Source: Sesamum alatum
Lineage: Eukaryota; Streptophyta; Magnoliopsida; Lamiales; Pedaliaceae
DNA length: 64,000 nucleotides
Assembly: GCA_034509735.1 (NCBI GenBank)
Contig: JACGWO010000005.1
Location: 34,502,479 to 34,566,478, forward strand
Direction: 5' to 3'
The position numbers and the translations under genes are program-made. Of this stretch, positions 1 to 11,572 are shown piece after piece (positions within the stretch are counted from its first letter, which is position 1; every line of letters begins with the position of its first letter). The notes under the pieces are model-generated. The model saw nothing but the letters and a program-made list of their open reading frames with translations. It was not told the origin of the DNA and did no database searches.

Positions 1-260
1 GTGGCAAACTTCATTTAACTTGTTTTATCAACTTTGCAACGGATTTTGTAACATAAACAACGTTTTAACAAATAACAAAAGAAATTTGCGACGATTTTGT
101 GACGAAGAATAGTGTTATCAAGAGCATTTACGACGGTATTTGTAGATGTTAGCAACGGATGTATGTCACTACTTTGTGACAAAAAATTCGTCGCTATTTT
201 TGTTTATGAATTTTGTAACGAATTGTCGTTGTAAAAACAAGAAGTTGATAAAAATTGCTA
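1..260. repeat. Degenerate subterminal-type repeat region
   Basis: This stretch repeats short motifs on both strands, such as gcaacgga, gtgacga, gcgacga and their complements cgtcgc and cgttgt. Such arrays are typical of the subterminal regions of plant CACTA-type DNA transposons. No intact terminus or transposase is visible, and the element may continue left of the window. It could equally be another repeat class. Confidence 0.25.
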
Positions 261-1079
261 CAAAAAAATTCCATCGTAACTTTGGGACGAAATTTTCATG
301 AAAATGGCGTCGCAAAGAATTTTTAGTTTTAATTTATATATGGCTTCATGATTTGTGACAGTATCTGAGTAGGTGGAACATTTTGCATGGATCACTATTT
401 TTAATATTTTTATTGAAATTTTTATAGTTTTAGATTTGTTTAACTGAAAATAAATAAGTATAAAATGCACTGATTTCTGGATATTCAAATATTTAGAAAT
501 TTTTAACTAGAACTAAATGTTTGATATAAATCAAAATACTACATGATTGAGTTGCCTATACAACGATGATCATAAAATCAATATTTATGTTTGATTTTAG
601 GATAACAACAATCACCTTTCATGAGTTTTATATAATTACAAATACCTGTTGTTCTTTAAAAAATTAAAAATATTTTTCTGAATTTAATGTCCGTCTATCA
701 ACGAGCCCATTTATTAGGTTTTCGTCCAATTTTTATAATAAACTGTCCAAAATGCCATTTTAGATTATAAATTATAATTTTGTATATTTTTTATAATTTT
801 TTAAACTATATTTACGGATTAATATCTTATATGAATTATTTATTTCCCCCACCCTCATATTTTTTATATTTTTTTCAAATATTTATTTTTAAAATAAAAA
901 ATTTGGCAAAGGTAATGTAGTACTTTTCACATCTCCGTCCATGGACTACATAATTATTTTCAATTTGAGGGTAATTTTGCAACTACGATGGGATATTTGT
1001 AATTATGTCAAACCTCATAGTAGGTAACTATAATTTATCATTGATTTTAAATGTTCATAAATCATAAAATTAGTCAAGA
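261..1079. other. AT-rich intergenic sequence, no gene seen
   Basis: No coding exon is recognisable. Around 960-1040 there is a short match in style to the end of the MITE family seen intact near 30.2, 31.5 and 47.6 kb (phrases such as tttgtaattatgtcaaacctca), so a truncated copy may lie here. Confidence 0.4.
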
Positions 1080-2170
1080 CGTAGCATTGGCCTTGCTAAA
1101 ACTTGCACTAAGTGATATGTTCCTGTGGTAATTGTCACGTTCGATAGACAATAAACATGTGATGTCTGCGTATCCTAGTAGGTATTTGATATAAGGTAGT
1201 CAAGTTTACTGAATGGCCAATAGGTGTCATCCAGAAGCCTAGCAAGGCCTGGTTAGTATGAATGAATTCTCAATTTTTACGATAATGTATTAACAATCCA
1301 AAACTTGAGGTTCCACAACAGCTTTATACATAAGACGACTATGACTTAATTCATGACTGGACATAACTAGAACCACTGTATCTTTTAAAAGGCCACGTTC
1401 CAAACATAAGTAGAGCATACGTAGAGGTTAATGAGTTTCAATAGAGGATCCGTAGTTCATCGTGAAATGATAATGGATCTCCAATGTTTCTACAATAGTC
1501 GTTATCTAAATCTATGGTCATGACAGTTAATCAAATAGGAAAGGTTTTTTATATTGATGAATAAGAAACACTAATGTAGAATGGATACACAACCATTGAA
1601 ATCCAAGATGGGAATCAATTATGTGAACTAAATTACTTCAATCGGGATATTAGCAGATGGAAGGACCATATCTATAAGAAACACGTAACTCACAAGTTGA
1701 TGGACATTCACACATTCTTTAATGCCATGATTATTACGAAAGAGTCACCCATGTGTAACAAACACTTTTAAATTGAGGGGTTAATCGAAGAGTGATTTAA
1801 TTGATATGCACAATAAGATTGCCAAATAAACTATATGTGATAAACTCCAATTCTAGTTGGACAGTGAACCTAAAGGGTTACATACAGATCCTTGAAATGG
1901 GATTAATTAACTTGAACGTGTCATTTTATTATAATGATTGAAATAAAATTTATTCATAATAATTAAATTATTTAATTATTTTATTTGAACTTATTTGATA
2001 GATGCCCACAAACATTAATTTATATAATTAATTAGTTTATGCTTGCACTCAATTAATTGGATTCATACCATGAGGTTGCAACTAATTAGTTAATTGGATT
2101 AGCTAATTTGGACTTACAACTAACTAGCTAGTTTGATTGATTGGTTATGTACTTCCACTCAATTAATTGA
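1080..2170 (+). mobile_element. Probable degraded LTR-retrotransposon LTR
   Basis: This non-coding, moderately GC-balanced stretch ends in an unusual run of alternating aattaatt/ttaattgg motifs (about 1920-2170). A similar motif-rich tail occurs in reverse orientation at about 9230-9545, which suggests a dispersed family. The text style (for example the phrase around 1860-1880, tggacagtgaacctaaaggg) resembles plant Copia LTRs as I know them. No gag, protease or reverse transcriptase is visible and no paired LTR was found, so the class is an inference. Confidence 0.35.
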
Positions 2171-2499
2171 CTGGATTAATTAAACAGACTTGCAAATTAA
2201 TTCATCTTTTAAAAATCTCTCCAAGATTCCCTCAATCCTTCAAAAAAAGACTAATTTCTTGCATCATCATGTCTTCACCTTTGGATAAAAATCTGCCAAA
2301 TACATGCAATATATCATCAGGAAAAATTTACATGCATTTTGGCTCAGATGGGAGACGCTTCTCTACATCAACAGACATCAAACAAGCAGTTGTTTGTATC
2401 TTTTCGTGCGGGTAATGCGATGATCCAACCGCTATGGAAAATAGTAGTATGAGAGTGATTCAATCTCTTACTCCATGTTCGGAGAAGGATAAAATGAAA

Positions 2500-5400
2500 T
2501 CACACGGCCCACCCTTGTCCGAGACCGTATGCATCCATGTATCCAGCATGGCCATGACCATGAACGTCATGGTGGTGGTCGTGGTGGTGGTGGCCGTGGT
2601 TGTGGTGGTGGTGATTACCGCCTTGTGCTTCACTAAACGTCTCCTGGGAGTTTTCAGATATAGGCTCTTCCTCAACTTGTCGGGTTGATTTTGGTAGAGA
2701 TGAAACGAACTCATGAATGGTCTGCGCTACCTCCTCGGCATTGTCTTTCTATATCAACAAAGAATAAGTGGTCAGATAGAAACATCATCAGCAGAATCAC
2801 CAGAAAAGGAAAATTTTAAGGCAGCTACAATATCAACTTGCATGTTCAGATTTTTGACAGAAGATCTTCTCACACACACACACCGTGATGCAGGAGGGTT
2901 CATCTCTTAGCCTGATATCACTTCATAAATTACTGAGATTGCCTATCGAGTAAAATATACGAGACGAACCCCTAGTACAAATTTTGAGTTCTGATTAGGA
3001 TGCAGAAATCTACTAAAGTCATTGATTTCATTAGCAACGTATATAGCAGAAAGTTTCGCAATAACAGCATAGGCAGTCAGCAATCCATTCTGAAAAATGG
3101 TACCACTATTCTGAAGTTTTTGTAGTCAAGCACACATTGAGGACAAGAAGATACTACTTTTACTATTACATCCCTGACATTGAAACAACTTGAAAGTTCA
3201 GCTCAATCATAAAACTAGAAATGGAGCCATGATGTGTGCGTTCAAGCAAGGATTTGTAAGCAACATCACAGTATTTTGGTGGGAAAGCTTATTTACTTAT
3301 ATAGCACCAATAACAGTATGTTATTTGCATTACTCATTAATGTTCCTAAACTCAGACGAGATCAAACCAGATTCCGGTTGGCTCAGTTTCAAAAAACAGA
3401 TTCGCCCACACTATAGTACATGTATACATACACACAAATGGATAGTTTTTGAAAAAGAATATAATTTATGTATTTGTGAATAACATCAGAACACAATCGA
3501 AACTCCAGACCGTTTTTTGTCCTCCTTAAGTCCATTCTAATGGGCTTTCCTCATTATTTACCAAGTCTGTTACTACACTAGGGGTCTAGTCCATTCTCCT
3601 ATTTATCACATGTGAGCAACCCCCAGCTTTTCTGTATCTCTTTGTTGGCTTGTTGAGGTCTCCAATTATTCACATGTGAAGCAATCAATTCCGGCACATT
3701 CCATTACCTCTGTCCATTCGCCCACCAACTCACCCCCCCTCCCCCCCAAAAAAAAGATGTTGAAGTCTAGAACCATGGATCACTCAGTTCATCCAGTCTC
3801 CCAATTCTACAACTTGTCATTAGTTCGTCATAGGTCAGAAGTTGAGTCGACTCTAGAGTATAACCGGCCTTGTCACAAATTCGTGGTTAGACCAGTCCAC
3901 CATGTCAGTTGGGTTTGACAATACTGTTCCTCATGAAGTCAAGCCAGCATCTTGACTTACTGGAGGCACATTCTAAGCATGACTCTCAATAAATATTTTG
4001 GCAATTAAGATCAACACTTCTGGGTTGGCATAATAGTTTATTCCGGGAATATTAAAGCCAAAACTACTAGATGGACTTAATGGTGTTCATAAGCTTTCAT
4101 TGTTGATATTTTATATGAACAAGAATGTCTTCGGGTCCTTTACAAAGACAAAGACGTATGTAGAGTTCCGCTTTTCCTATTTCTGTACCCAAACTTTCTG
4201 CACTTGCCTGAATTTATGAATGACTCTTTGAACATGTCAAACGACATAAATATAGCCTGCAGCTTCCTACAGCTAATTGTACATAGTAAAACACAGTTTG
4301 AGAGTAAGCAACAAAGTGGCTATCGAAACTCAAATTAGTGAACTAATCCTCCAGGTGATGATCTTTCCCAGGGTTGTTAACAGTAACTTCAAGAACATGG
4401 GTCTGCCTTCGCATTATGGTCTTATTTGGAAGAGGTGATCTTTACAACGTGATTATGATAACAATACAGTAGAATGCTAGAATAGTACTATCAAAGAAGA
4501 AGAAATCACAGCCAAAAGAAAGAAAAGGGGAAGATAAACAGAAGCAAAGAAGGGGAGGAATAAGAGAAAGGCTTGACCTGCAGGATAAAGCAATTCAACA
4601 GAAAAAACAATGTTGACTAGAAATAGTTATCAGCTCTAAAGTCAAACAGCATGAGAGCAGGTAGAGGTGCAATGCAGGACTGGAGAGCGTTTAAGTAGGA
4701 ATATACTAGAGAGTGGAAGTGGCTTAAGGAGGTTCCGAGTAATGTCTCCTAAGTAACACATGCATGTGTAATTTAAATGGCCAACTTCAAATTGCTAATA
4801 GAAGTCATCTTAACAAAGCAAGGTTTCAAGTCTATGCATTTTTCTTGGAGTCAAAGGCCAATTCACAGTTTCCCAAATCCCATTTAAGTCCAAAACATTG
4901 TTTGAGCTGAAAAATGCGGTGATGCAAAGGAAGGCCCTTTATCTACATTTGTATCTATCAATAGAACAAAGAGGTCAAATTGTATCCACTAGAGGGGGGT
5001 GACTTGCAAAATTTATGCTGACATCAGAGAATACTGTAAGCAGTGATTTGGTCAGGCACAAATTAGTAAATAATGAATGGTCAACGAGGGCAGGTCATGC
5101 TACAGAAACACTATTTCGTGATCCAGTTGTCTGAGAATCAAATTTGTGACATAGATCATCTATACTATCACAAATATTTTAATAGAGTCTATTGACTTTC
5201 CTACTAGGAAAAGGAACTAGTCTCTAAGTAAGAAACTGCTAAGTAATCCTACTTCCCATCCTAAATGAGTAAGGATGCCAAAATTAACTCAAACAATCAA
5301 ATAAATCCCAACACTTATATCCAAAAACTACTGCAACTGCGAAATGACGAAACTGCACTCAATTCTTGAAACTTATAAGTATCAGAAAACATACAAAAAA

Positions 5401-8169
5401 GCTCTAATATCGCCAGGAAATGTTCCTTTTGACCAAAAAATTGTCTTGTTTTTCATGGAACTCAAACTATCAACCTACATTTCTTAAATCCGTTACTGTT
5501 AGCATCAATCTTGTTCTCATGTACTGGTACTTTTAACAGACCGGCTTAGCGGACAGAGAGGGTAAAAAAAAATATCAGCATTTCTAAATAATCACTTGAA
5601 AGAATCAAAATAAACTTAAACTAATGACATCTCTCAGGCATCCAAAAGGGCCTGAAGCTACTGCCCTTTGAAACTATATATATTTGCATCTTTTTTCTGG
5701 AAGTAGAGATTTTACTAAATGGATTTGACAGAAAGAAGGTTGAGCCACATCAAGAGATACCAAAACATGTTCAATATTAACAAGTTGTTTGAGATTTTGA
5801 TATCAAACAAAGAAATCCTGAAATAACATACAAATCATAATAGATCTAAGAAAAAAATTCTTTTAGTGGCTGTGGGCAGAGACACATGCAAAAACCAAAC
5901 AGTTTGCATCAGGAATTATGATCAACCAATAGCACCAAGCATCCAGTGGTTAAAAGTAGTTCATCTCAGACATAAGAGTAAGTCTATTTAAGAAACAAGT
6001 TGACTAGTTTCCGTGTTTGGGGTTGAGGAGGCACAATGTACAGATACAAATGGTAGAACAAATTTAAGACGAAGAGTTTGATTTCAGTATAATCGAAAAG
6101 ATCATCTCACATGAGTTTTTCATAAAAACTGGGAAGCATCTCCGGGCATCGACATAGATTTTTCTTCATACTTGGCAAGTATTAACAGTTTAAGAAGAAG
6201 CTTTAAAATGTCAATGAAATGTTAACAATAAGTTTTAGCTCCTTTTTGGTGTGTGAATATGGTTTTGTTCCCACCAAGGTTGGAAGGGGATTTAGCAGGG
6301 GAGGAAGGACGCTTGGTTCTCGAGTTCCACTGCGTATAATCAATATGGTTCCTATCAACCGACAACAGATAAAAAAGTAAATATTCACCTCTGGGGACAC
6401 AAACTTCAACAATTTCATGTAGAGCTGTTGACGCCTTTCTTAAGTGGCCAAAAAAAGCAGTTTTCTAAAAGCTTTCCAAGCCATAAATTACAATGAAGTA
6501 ATACAAGATTGTAAAAGTTCACCAATGCACATACCTCACATCTACTATGCTATACCCAACCTATTTGTTGCATGCATGCTGATGTTATAGGAGCTTGTTT
6601 CAATTTCTTTTTTCCTAACAAATCTTCATTCAAAACAAATTGCTAATTCAAGGCACACAGTTTTTGTTATATATCCAAGGAAAGAATCCTTAATATGAAG
6701 TAGCAAACTTTGAGTCTTCAGCTTTCTATATCAACTACCAATAAGTAATAAGTAGGTATCAGCAAGAGTACTTGAGATAAGAAAGCAACAAAACAGCAAA
6801 CTTGTCTGCGCATGTCAATTCACGACAATGAATCGATTCGAGTGAAAAGATTAACAAGGAAACCAAATCATTGTGGGAGGTATTTCACTAATAGCTAAGG
6901 CAGTAAACATTGAAATTAATGTTCGTAATGGCAATTGACTCTCACCTGAGTCCATCGCCCACCAGAATGATTGACAAGTGTAGCCTGCGGAAGTGCACCA
7001 GCAATTTGGCGGCCCTCAGTAGACCACTTATCAGACCATCCACCAGACCATATTACTTGGATGGGCAAACCTTTAACACCATCTAGACTGCTCCATTCAG
7101 ACAAATCAAAACTAAAATTCAGCTTCTTCACCATCCCAGCAACCGCCTTTCCTCCATCCCTCCCCTTCAACAGAATCCTATGCGCCTCAGCCTCTAGTCC
7201 ACCAACCGATGTCATACAACAGGTTGCAACAACTCTTTCAAACACAAACCTGAACCCCAACAGAACTTCCCTCACCACAGGCAGTTCCAGCACCCAAGCT
7301 GGCAATGCCGTACCACTAGGTGCACCGTCAAGAATCATCACACTCCTAATCAAGTCCCGATTTTTCGAAATCCAGTTAGCACTTAACCCCAATGCAGAAT
7401 CATGCAAGACCAAATCCACAGGTGCCAGTCCCATTGAGTCCACCACTTGCCCCAGCACTCTCCCCATTTCTTCACTACCCAACTCAATGGCCTTAATGCT
7501 CTCTTTCTTTGAAACACGCACCTTATTCTCCTCAAAATTTACATACCCTTGTTCAACAAGCTGATCAAACCCCCAAAACAGACCCTTTTCCTTAATCTCT
7601 TCGTACACCTCCCACACTCCGCCTAAAAAGCCACTCCCACCCACATTCTCTTCCATCACCGCAATAGACTTGTCTGAAAACCCGGATCCAGGAAGATCAA
7701 TGGCCACGGCGTGGACATCTTTGCGGCCTAAAAACTTCACAACATCTTGAAAAGCAAAAGAACTGCAACCTATACCATGTACAATCAGAACACGGCTGTC
7801 CGAGTTAGCGGGCCCTTGTTGAATGGAAAAGACTTCAACTTGCGGGTGATTAGGGGCTGTTTGGACCTTGATGGTGCGGCCATTGGAGTAGTGGTTGCGC
7901 AGAATGGGGGGAAGGTTCAGGAACCAAGTCTTGGGGTCTTGTGGGGATAGAGAAGTGAGAAGAACGCAGAAGAGTGTGACGAAAGAGACAACAAGAGTGA
8001 AGCAGAACCAGAAATGAAACGGGTTTGTGGTAGGGGTCACGGATTTCGCGGAAGTAGAGGTGGATTCCGGTTGTGATGGTGGTGGTGCGGTGGGCTTAGA
8101 CTTCGGTTCTGGTCGGCGTTTGCGGAGCAGCGGCTCTGGGGAATCTGGTTCTTCGGTTATGATTGCCAT
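2500..8169 (-). CDS. AXR4: AXR4-type ER alpha/beta-hydrolase-fold protein
   Basis: Two coding exons, 8169-6946 and 2748-2500, joined in phase 0, give 490 residues (Arabidopsis AXR4 is of similar length). The start is the ATG of MAIITEE, which is the conserved family start; an in-frame upstream ATG at 8274 would add 35 unrelated residues. Visible features: a Pro/Ser-rich cytosolic N-terminus, one membrane segment at about residues 53-74, the family block YSNGRTIKV, a fold core with VHGIG and DLPGSGFSDKS, and LHDSALG at the nucleophile-elbow position without the usual G-x-S-x-G. The C-terminus is extremely His-rich and ends GYMDAYGLG. In Arabidopsis this protein works in the ER and is needed for trafficking of the auxin carrier AUX1 and for root auxin response. 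The role here is inferred from family identity. The single intron, 4.2 kb, is unusually long for this locus. Confidence 0.93.
2749..6945 (-). other. 4.2 kb intron of AXR4
   Basis: The donor is CAG|GTGAG at 6945 and the acceptor is TATAG| at 2749, in minus-strand sense. I see no coding exon inside that extends the AXR4 reading frame, and no recognisable transposon ends. Short open frames at 3190-3483 and 3676-3918 resemble no family and look like chance. Confidence 0.7.
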
Positions 8170-9229
8170 TTCGGCGGTGGAACGACGGCAACTGGCAAGG
8201 ACAGAGGCGTTGGTCGAATGTGAATTGGGGCAAAGAGCCTCAGAGAAAGAGGGATTTTCTCGACACAGATGCACAGTCTAGTCAAGATTCAGTTTCAGTG
8301 TGTTGATCTTTTTCCACATGCATGATGTAATGATTATCATCACAAGTGGTGGTTTGATTTTTTATGATGAAAATATGTACAATATTAGGACTTCCACATT
8401 GTATTTTAAGGCAAAATTGTAATTTTAATTTCATAGGATAAAGATTAGTGCTTATATTTTGATGTATGGTAGTCCTTTAACGTGTTGTTATATTTTAGCA
8501 CGATAAATTTGTGTCGATGAGCCCAGATGGTGTTGAACTCGTGCAAGTAGTGTGTTGGTGTCATGATATGGATTGATTTGGTTATTAATAATTTATCTTC
8601 GGACATTGTGGAGGCATACCTGATGATAGTACACGATAGGTGGTGCATAATGACATGCGCGGGTGGGCGAATAAAATCCCAGCATTTGAAGTAGTTGGTA
8701 GATTCTGTTATTTTCCAAACGCACGTTAGAAAATTGGATAAATCTATCGTGTGATGCATAATTACCTTCTTATTAATTATTGGTGCCGCACTTTTAGTTT
8801 CATTATATGCAGATGATATTGAGCGTCCTCTAAAATGATACACATCATTGCAAGCAACAAGAAACTCATGCCTTTTCTTCCTGGTAAAGCTAGACGTTTT
8901 CGTTTTCTCATTCTCGGGAAAAGCACACATGTTATCCCACCAAAACAAGTTTACACCATCAAAATAGAATCTCTTTCGACAATAAACTAGTAAGAATAAA
9001 GGATTTAGGACTCAAGTTATTTATTCTAGGGTTTGTGAATAATGAATGATTCAAGGGTGCCAAAAACCCTTTTATTAGTGCATTTTCGGAGAGAATTCTT
9101 GGAGAGTCTAATTAGAAGGAGAAATTTATGATTTTTCAACCTCTTTCCCTTTAAATAGATTTCCTCTCTTGTGATCTTATAGGCCAAGGCTAGGGCAAGG
9201 TTTGGATTCATCTCCCAATTAAATTCAAT
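8170..9229. other. Intergenic: AXR4 promoter side, no gene recognised
   Basis: This is upstream of the minus-strand AXR4 start. A 167-codon open frame runs on the minus strand at 8948-8445, but it resembles no protein family I know, has no splice partners, and its composition (many His, Ile, Thr, Tyr) is what AT-rich noncoding DNA gives. I do not call it a gene. Confidence 0.5.
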
Positions 9230-9545
9230 CATCGATTTAATTAATTCAATTAGTTGAATTTAGGCTCAAATTAATCCAATTAATTTACAAGACCATCAAT
9301 TAATTAAGTGAAATTCAGAATTAATCTAATTATCTAGTTAATTGTAAGTCACAACTAATTAATCCAATTAACTCTAATTTGCAAGCCAAAACTAATATTT
9401 AACTAGTTACTTGGAAGCCCCATAATTCAATTAATCAAATTAATTGAACGCAATACCAAATTATATGATTAATTCTTGTGGGTTCCTAAATGGACCTCAA
9501 TTAAGTTATCTAGTTATTTAATTATAGTGGATCAATTCTATTGGG
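9230..9545 (-). repeat. aattaatt-rich repeat related to 1920-2170
   Basis: The minus strand shows the same motif style as 1920-2170: ttaattgg, aactaattagt and cacaagaattaat-type phrases in a similar order. The two regions are inverted relative to each other and flank the AXR4 gene. Probably both derive from one retrotransposon family. Confidence 0.35.
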
Positions 9546-9550
9546 CTATA

Positions 9551-9553
<3 letters not shown>

Positions 9554-9582
<29 letters not shown>
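9554..9582. repeat. (TA)n microsatellite
   Basis: About 14 uninterrupted TA units abut the 3' end of the Helitron-like element at 9583. AT dinucleotide tracts are common Helitron insertion targets. Confidence 0.9.
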
Positions 9583-9858
9583 CTAGTCGTTGCTGCACGC
9601 GGTCCTCGCGAGCATATAAAAAAATTGTGTGGGATGAAAAGAAAAAAGAAATTTGTGAAGGAATGATAAAAACAAAAGTTTGTAAGAAGATAGAAATATG
9701 AAGTGAGGTGAGAGAAATATGGAGTGGTGTGTGAGAGGAAAAAACAATAAAATTACTTTTCTAACCAATAATTTTTTAAGGAACGAAAAAAATTGAAGGG
9801 TAAATTTGGACATTAAAAAATTGGTACGCCAAAAGGTTTTCTTTTATAATAATATAGA
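9583..9858 (-). mobile_element. Short non-autonomous Helitron-like element, copy A
   Basis: Read on the minus strand, it starts with TC (tctatattattataaaag) at 9858 and ends with a GC-rich potential hairpin (ctcgcgag..cgcgtgcag) followed by cgactag, that is CTRR with host T next. It is 276 bp. A second copy lies at 56782-57060 on the plus strand and aligns along its length, sharing tccaaattt.ccttc, an internal polypyrimidine body and the tail atatgctcgcgag. The TC start, 3' hairpin, CTRR end and absence of terminal inverted repeats are the Helitron pattern. It has no coding capacity. The base before TC is T rather than the usual A, possibly because the flank is AT-repeat sequence. Confidence 0.65.
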
Positions 9859-9861
9859 AAT

Positions 9862-9892
9862 ATAGATATAGATATAGATATAGATATAGATA
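9862..9892. repeat. (GATATA)n tandem repeat
   Basis: About five gatata units sit directly beside the Helitron 5' end. With the (TA)n tract on the other side, this brackets the insertion in simple-sequence DNA. Confidence 0.85.
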
Positions 9893-10727
9893 TGTGCATA
9901 TATATCTTTTAAAGTGTTTTAAAAAAGTATAGTTGATTTATAGTATTTCACAATTTTGTAGTAAAGATATAATGCTATTTAAATATTTCCGTGTACATGT
10001 AATTAAATATAAAATATAAAATTTCAATATAACATAACATTTTATTTCTATAATATTAATGTAAAATATATATAATTGCATCACGATTTACACATACTTA
10101 TGTGTGTTTTCTACACAAATAATTTACTTCGCAAAACATAGCTGCATTTATTGAGTTTTTATACATTTCTATACTATAGAATTTCTAAAAATGATAAAAT
10201 TTAAATATCAACTTAGATAGAAGTTCGAATAAAAATTTAAAATCATAAAAGTAATGTTGGAGTAAATTTTGTACAAAACATATTTTAAGGAGGTAAATGA
10301 AAATATTTTAGGCGATAAGTGGGATGGCATTTTGTCCTAAAAATTATAGTCAATATTATTAAAAGTTTATCGTCACCTTTCATACTTTAAAAAATGAAAA
10401 GCAACTGCAGATATAATTTACTAGTGAAAAAATTATTTAATCCTATACTACATTATATTAAGCATTACAAAAAACAACTTAATAAACATAAAGATAACAC
10501 ATACTTATATAATATAGTTGATTGATAGATCTTTCATAATATTAAATATGATATATTTATTAAACCTCGTGTTATAATAATAGCAATGATGAATAATATA
10601 ATTTCTACTAAAACAATAAGTATATATAAATCTCAATAATCTAAAAATTTTATTACTGTCTCCAACAAAAAATATTCCAAAAATGAGCCAGACATGTCTT
10701 TTGACCATTGATTTTTTTTTTTTTTTT
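9893..10727. other. Very AT-rich intergenic sequence
   Basis: No gene, RNA or transposon terminus recognised. Confidence 0.5.
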
Positions 10728-10840
10728 TAGTTCCACGAACAAGTTTGAGGTTTGTGTTCGAGTCCCATCAGAATATGTGAATATTTATCTTGTTCTATGT
10801 AAATTTATAATAATTTATGTTATTATACTTAGTTATATTT
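10728..10840 (+). repeat. Possible SINE fragment (tRNA-like B box)
   Basis: After a T run there is gtgttcgagtccc, which fits a polymerase III B box (GTTCGANTCC), set in a context similar in spacing to the SINE at 32283. No A box or poly-A end is clear. Confidence 0.25.
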
Positions 10841-10884
10841 ATGTAATGAATGAACATAAATTTACTGCAGTATTTATGTCAATC

Positions 10885-11154
10885 AAATTGTAAAATTAGT
10901 CCCACAATTTAGGATCATTTCATATTTGATCCTACACTTTATAAAATTTTAAAATTAACCATATATTTCGTTAAAGTTGTAGAAAGAGTCCAAAAATGTT
11001 GCAAAAAATACCCTCTTACAATTAGGGGGTCTTTTTTCATCGTTTTGGGATCTTTTTTGCAATTTTCAACGAAATATGGAATTATTATTGAATTTTCATA
11101 AATATGAGGTCAAGTATGAAATTACCCAAAAATATGGGACTAGTTTTGCAATTT
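10885..11154. mobile_element. Inverted-repeat (MITE-like) element upstream of the mannosidase gene
   Basis: The left end reads aaattgtaaaattagtccca. The reverse complement of the right end reads gaaattgcaaaactagtccc. Similarity continues inward (atttcatatttgatc against atttcatacttgacc; ccatatttcgtt in both arms), so the two arms are long, about 110 bp each. Non-coding. It ends about 420 bp before the mannosidase start codon and so lies in or near that promoter. Confidence 0.6.
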
Positions 11155-11572
11155 CGCATAAATTCTATTGCAAATTTCGCGGGGACTTTATATATTTGAT
11201 TTGAGATGTACAAGCTTGATTGAGCTAATCCAATTCCTCTGTGTGTGTGTGAAGAAGTTCGTGTTCAGGATTGCTGCAACTCCTCAAAGTTCGAAGCAAT
11301 CACGCGGCTCCTACGGTTTAATTTCCATTTTCTCTTGTAATCTGTTACTGCAATTTCCATGGAGCTGGATAAATCTGATCCCGTAGTAGTGAAATCCCTT
11401 CAGATTTCGATTCTTCACAATCCACTTACCCTCTTTATAATTGAGGGTGTGAAGGGATTCTTCTTCAAGATTGGTTCAATTCCTCAATCCTCGAGGAACT
11501 TCTGGTTGTCATCCTCCCATTATTCCATAGCTGTTTTGACTTGGTTTCGCTAAGTGATTCGTCGGCTGTTTG

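Noticed and set aside
2434..2714. Open frames with poly-Val (+) and poly-Thr (-) runs
   Set aside because: They are other-frame readings of the GTG/CAC repeats that encode the AXR4 His tail on the minus strand.
3190..3918. Two short open frames in the AXR4 intron
   Set aside because: No domain, no start context, no splice link; typical of chance.
6971..8281. Plus-strand open frames of up to 197 codons
   Set aside because: They lie opposite the long AXR4 exon and show no family features.
9583..9813. 76-codon frame ending LARTACSND, with a twin at 56827-57060
   Set aside because: The likeness between the two is real but comes from the shared Helitron-like DNA, and the polypyrimidine-derived Phe/Leu/Ser composition is not protein-like.
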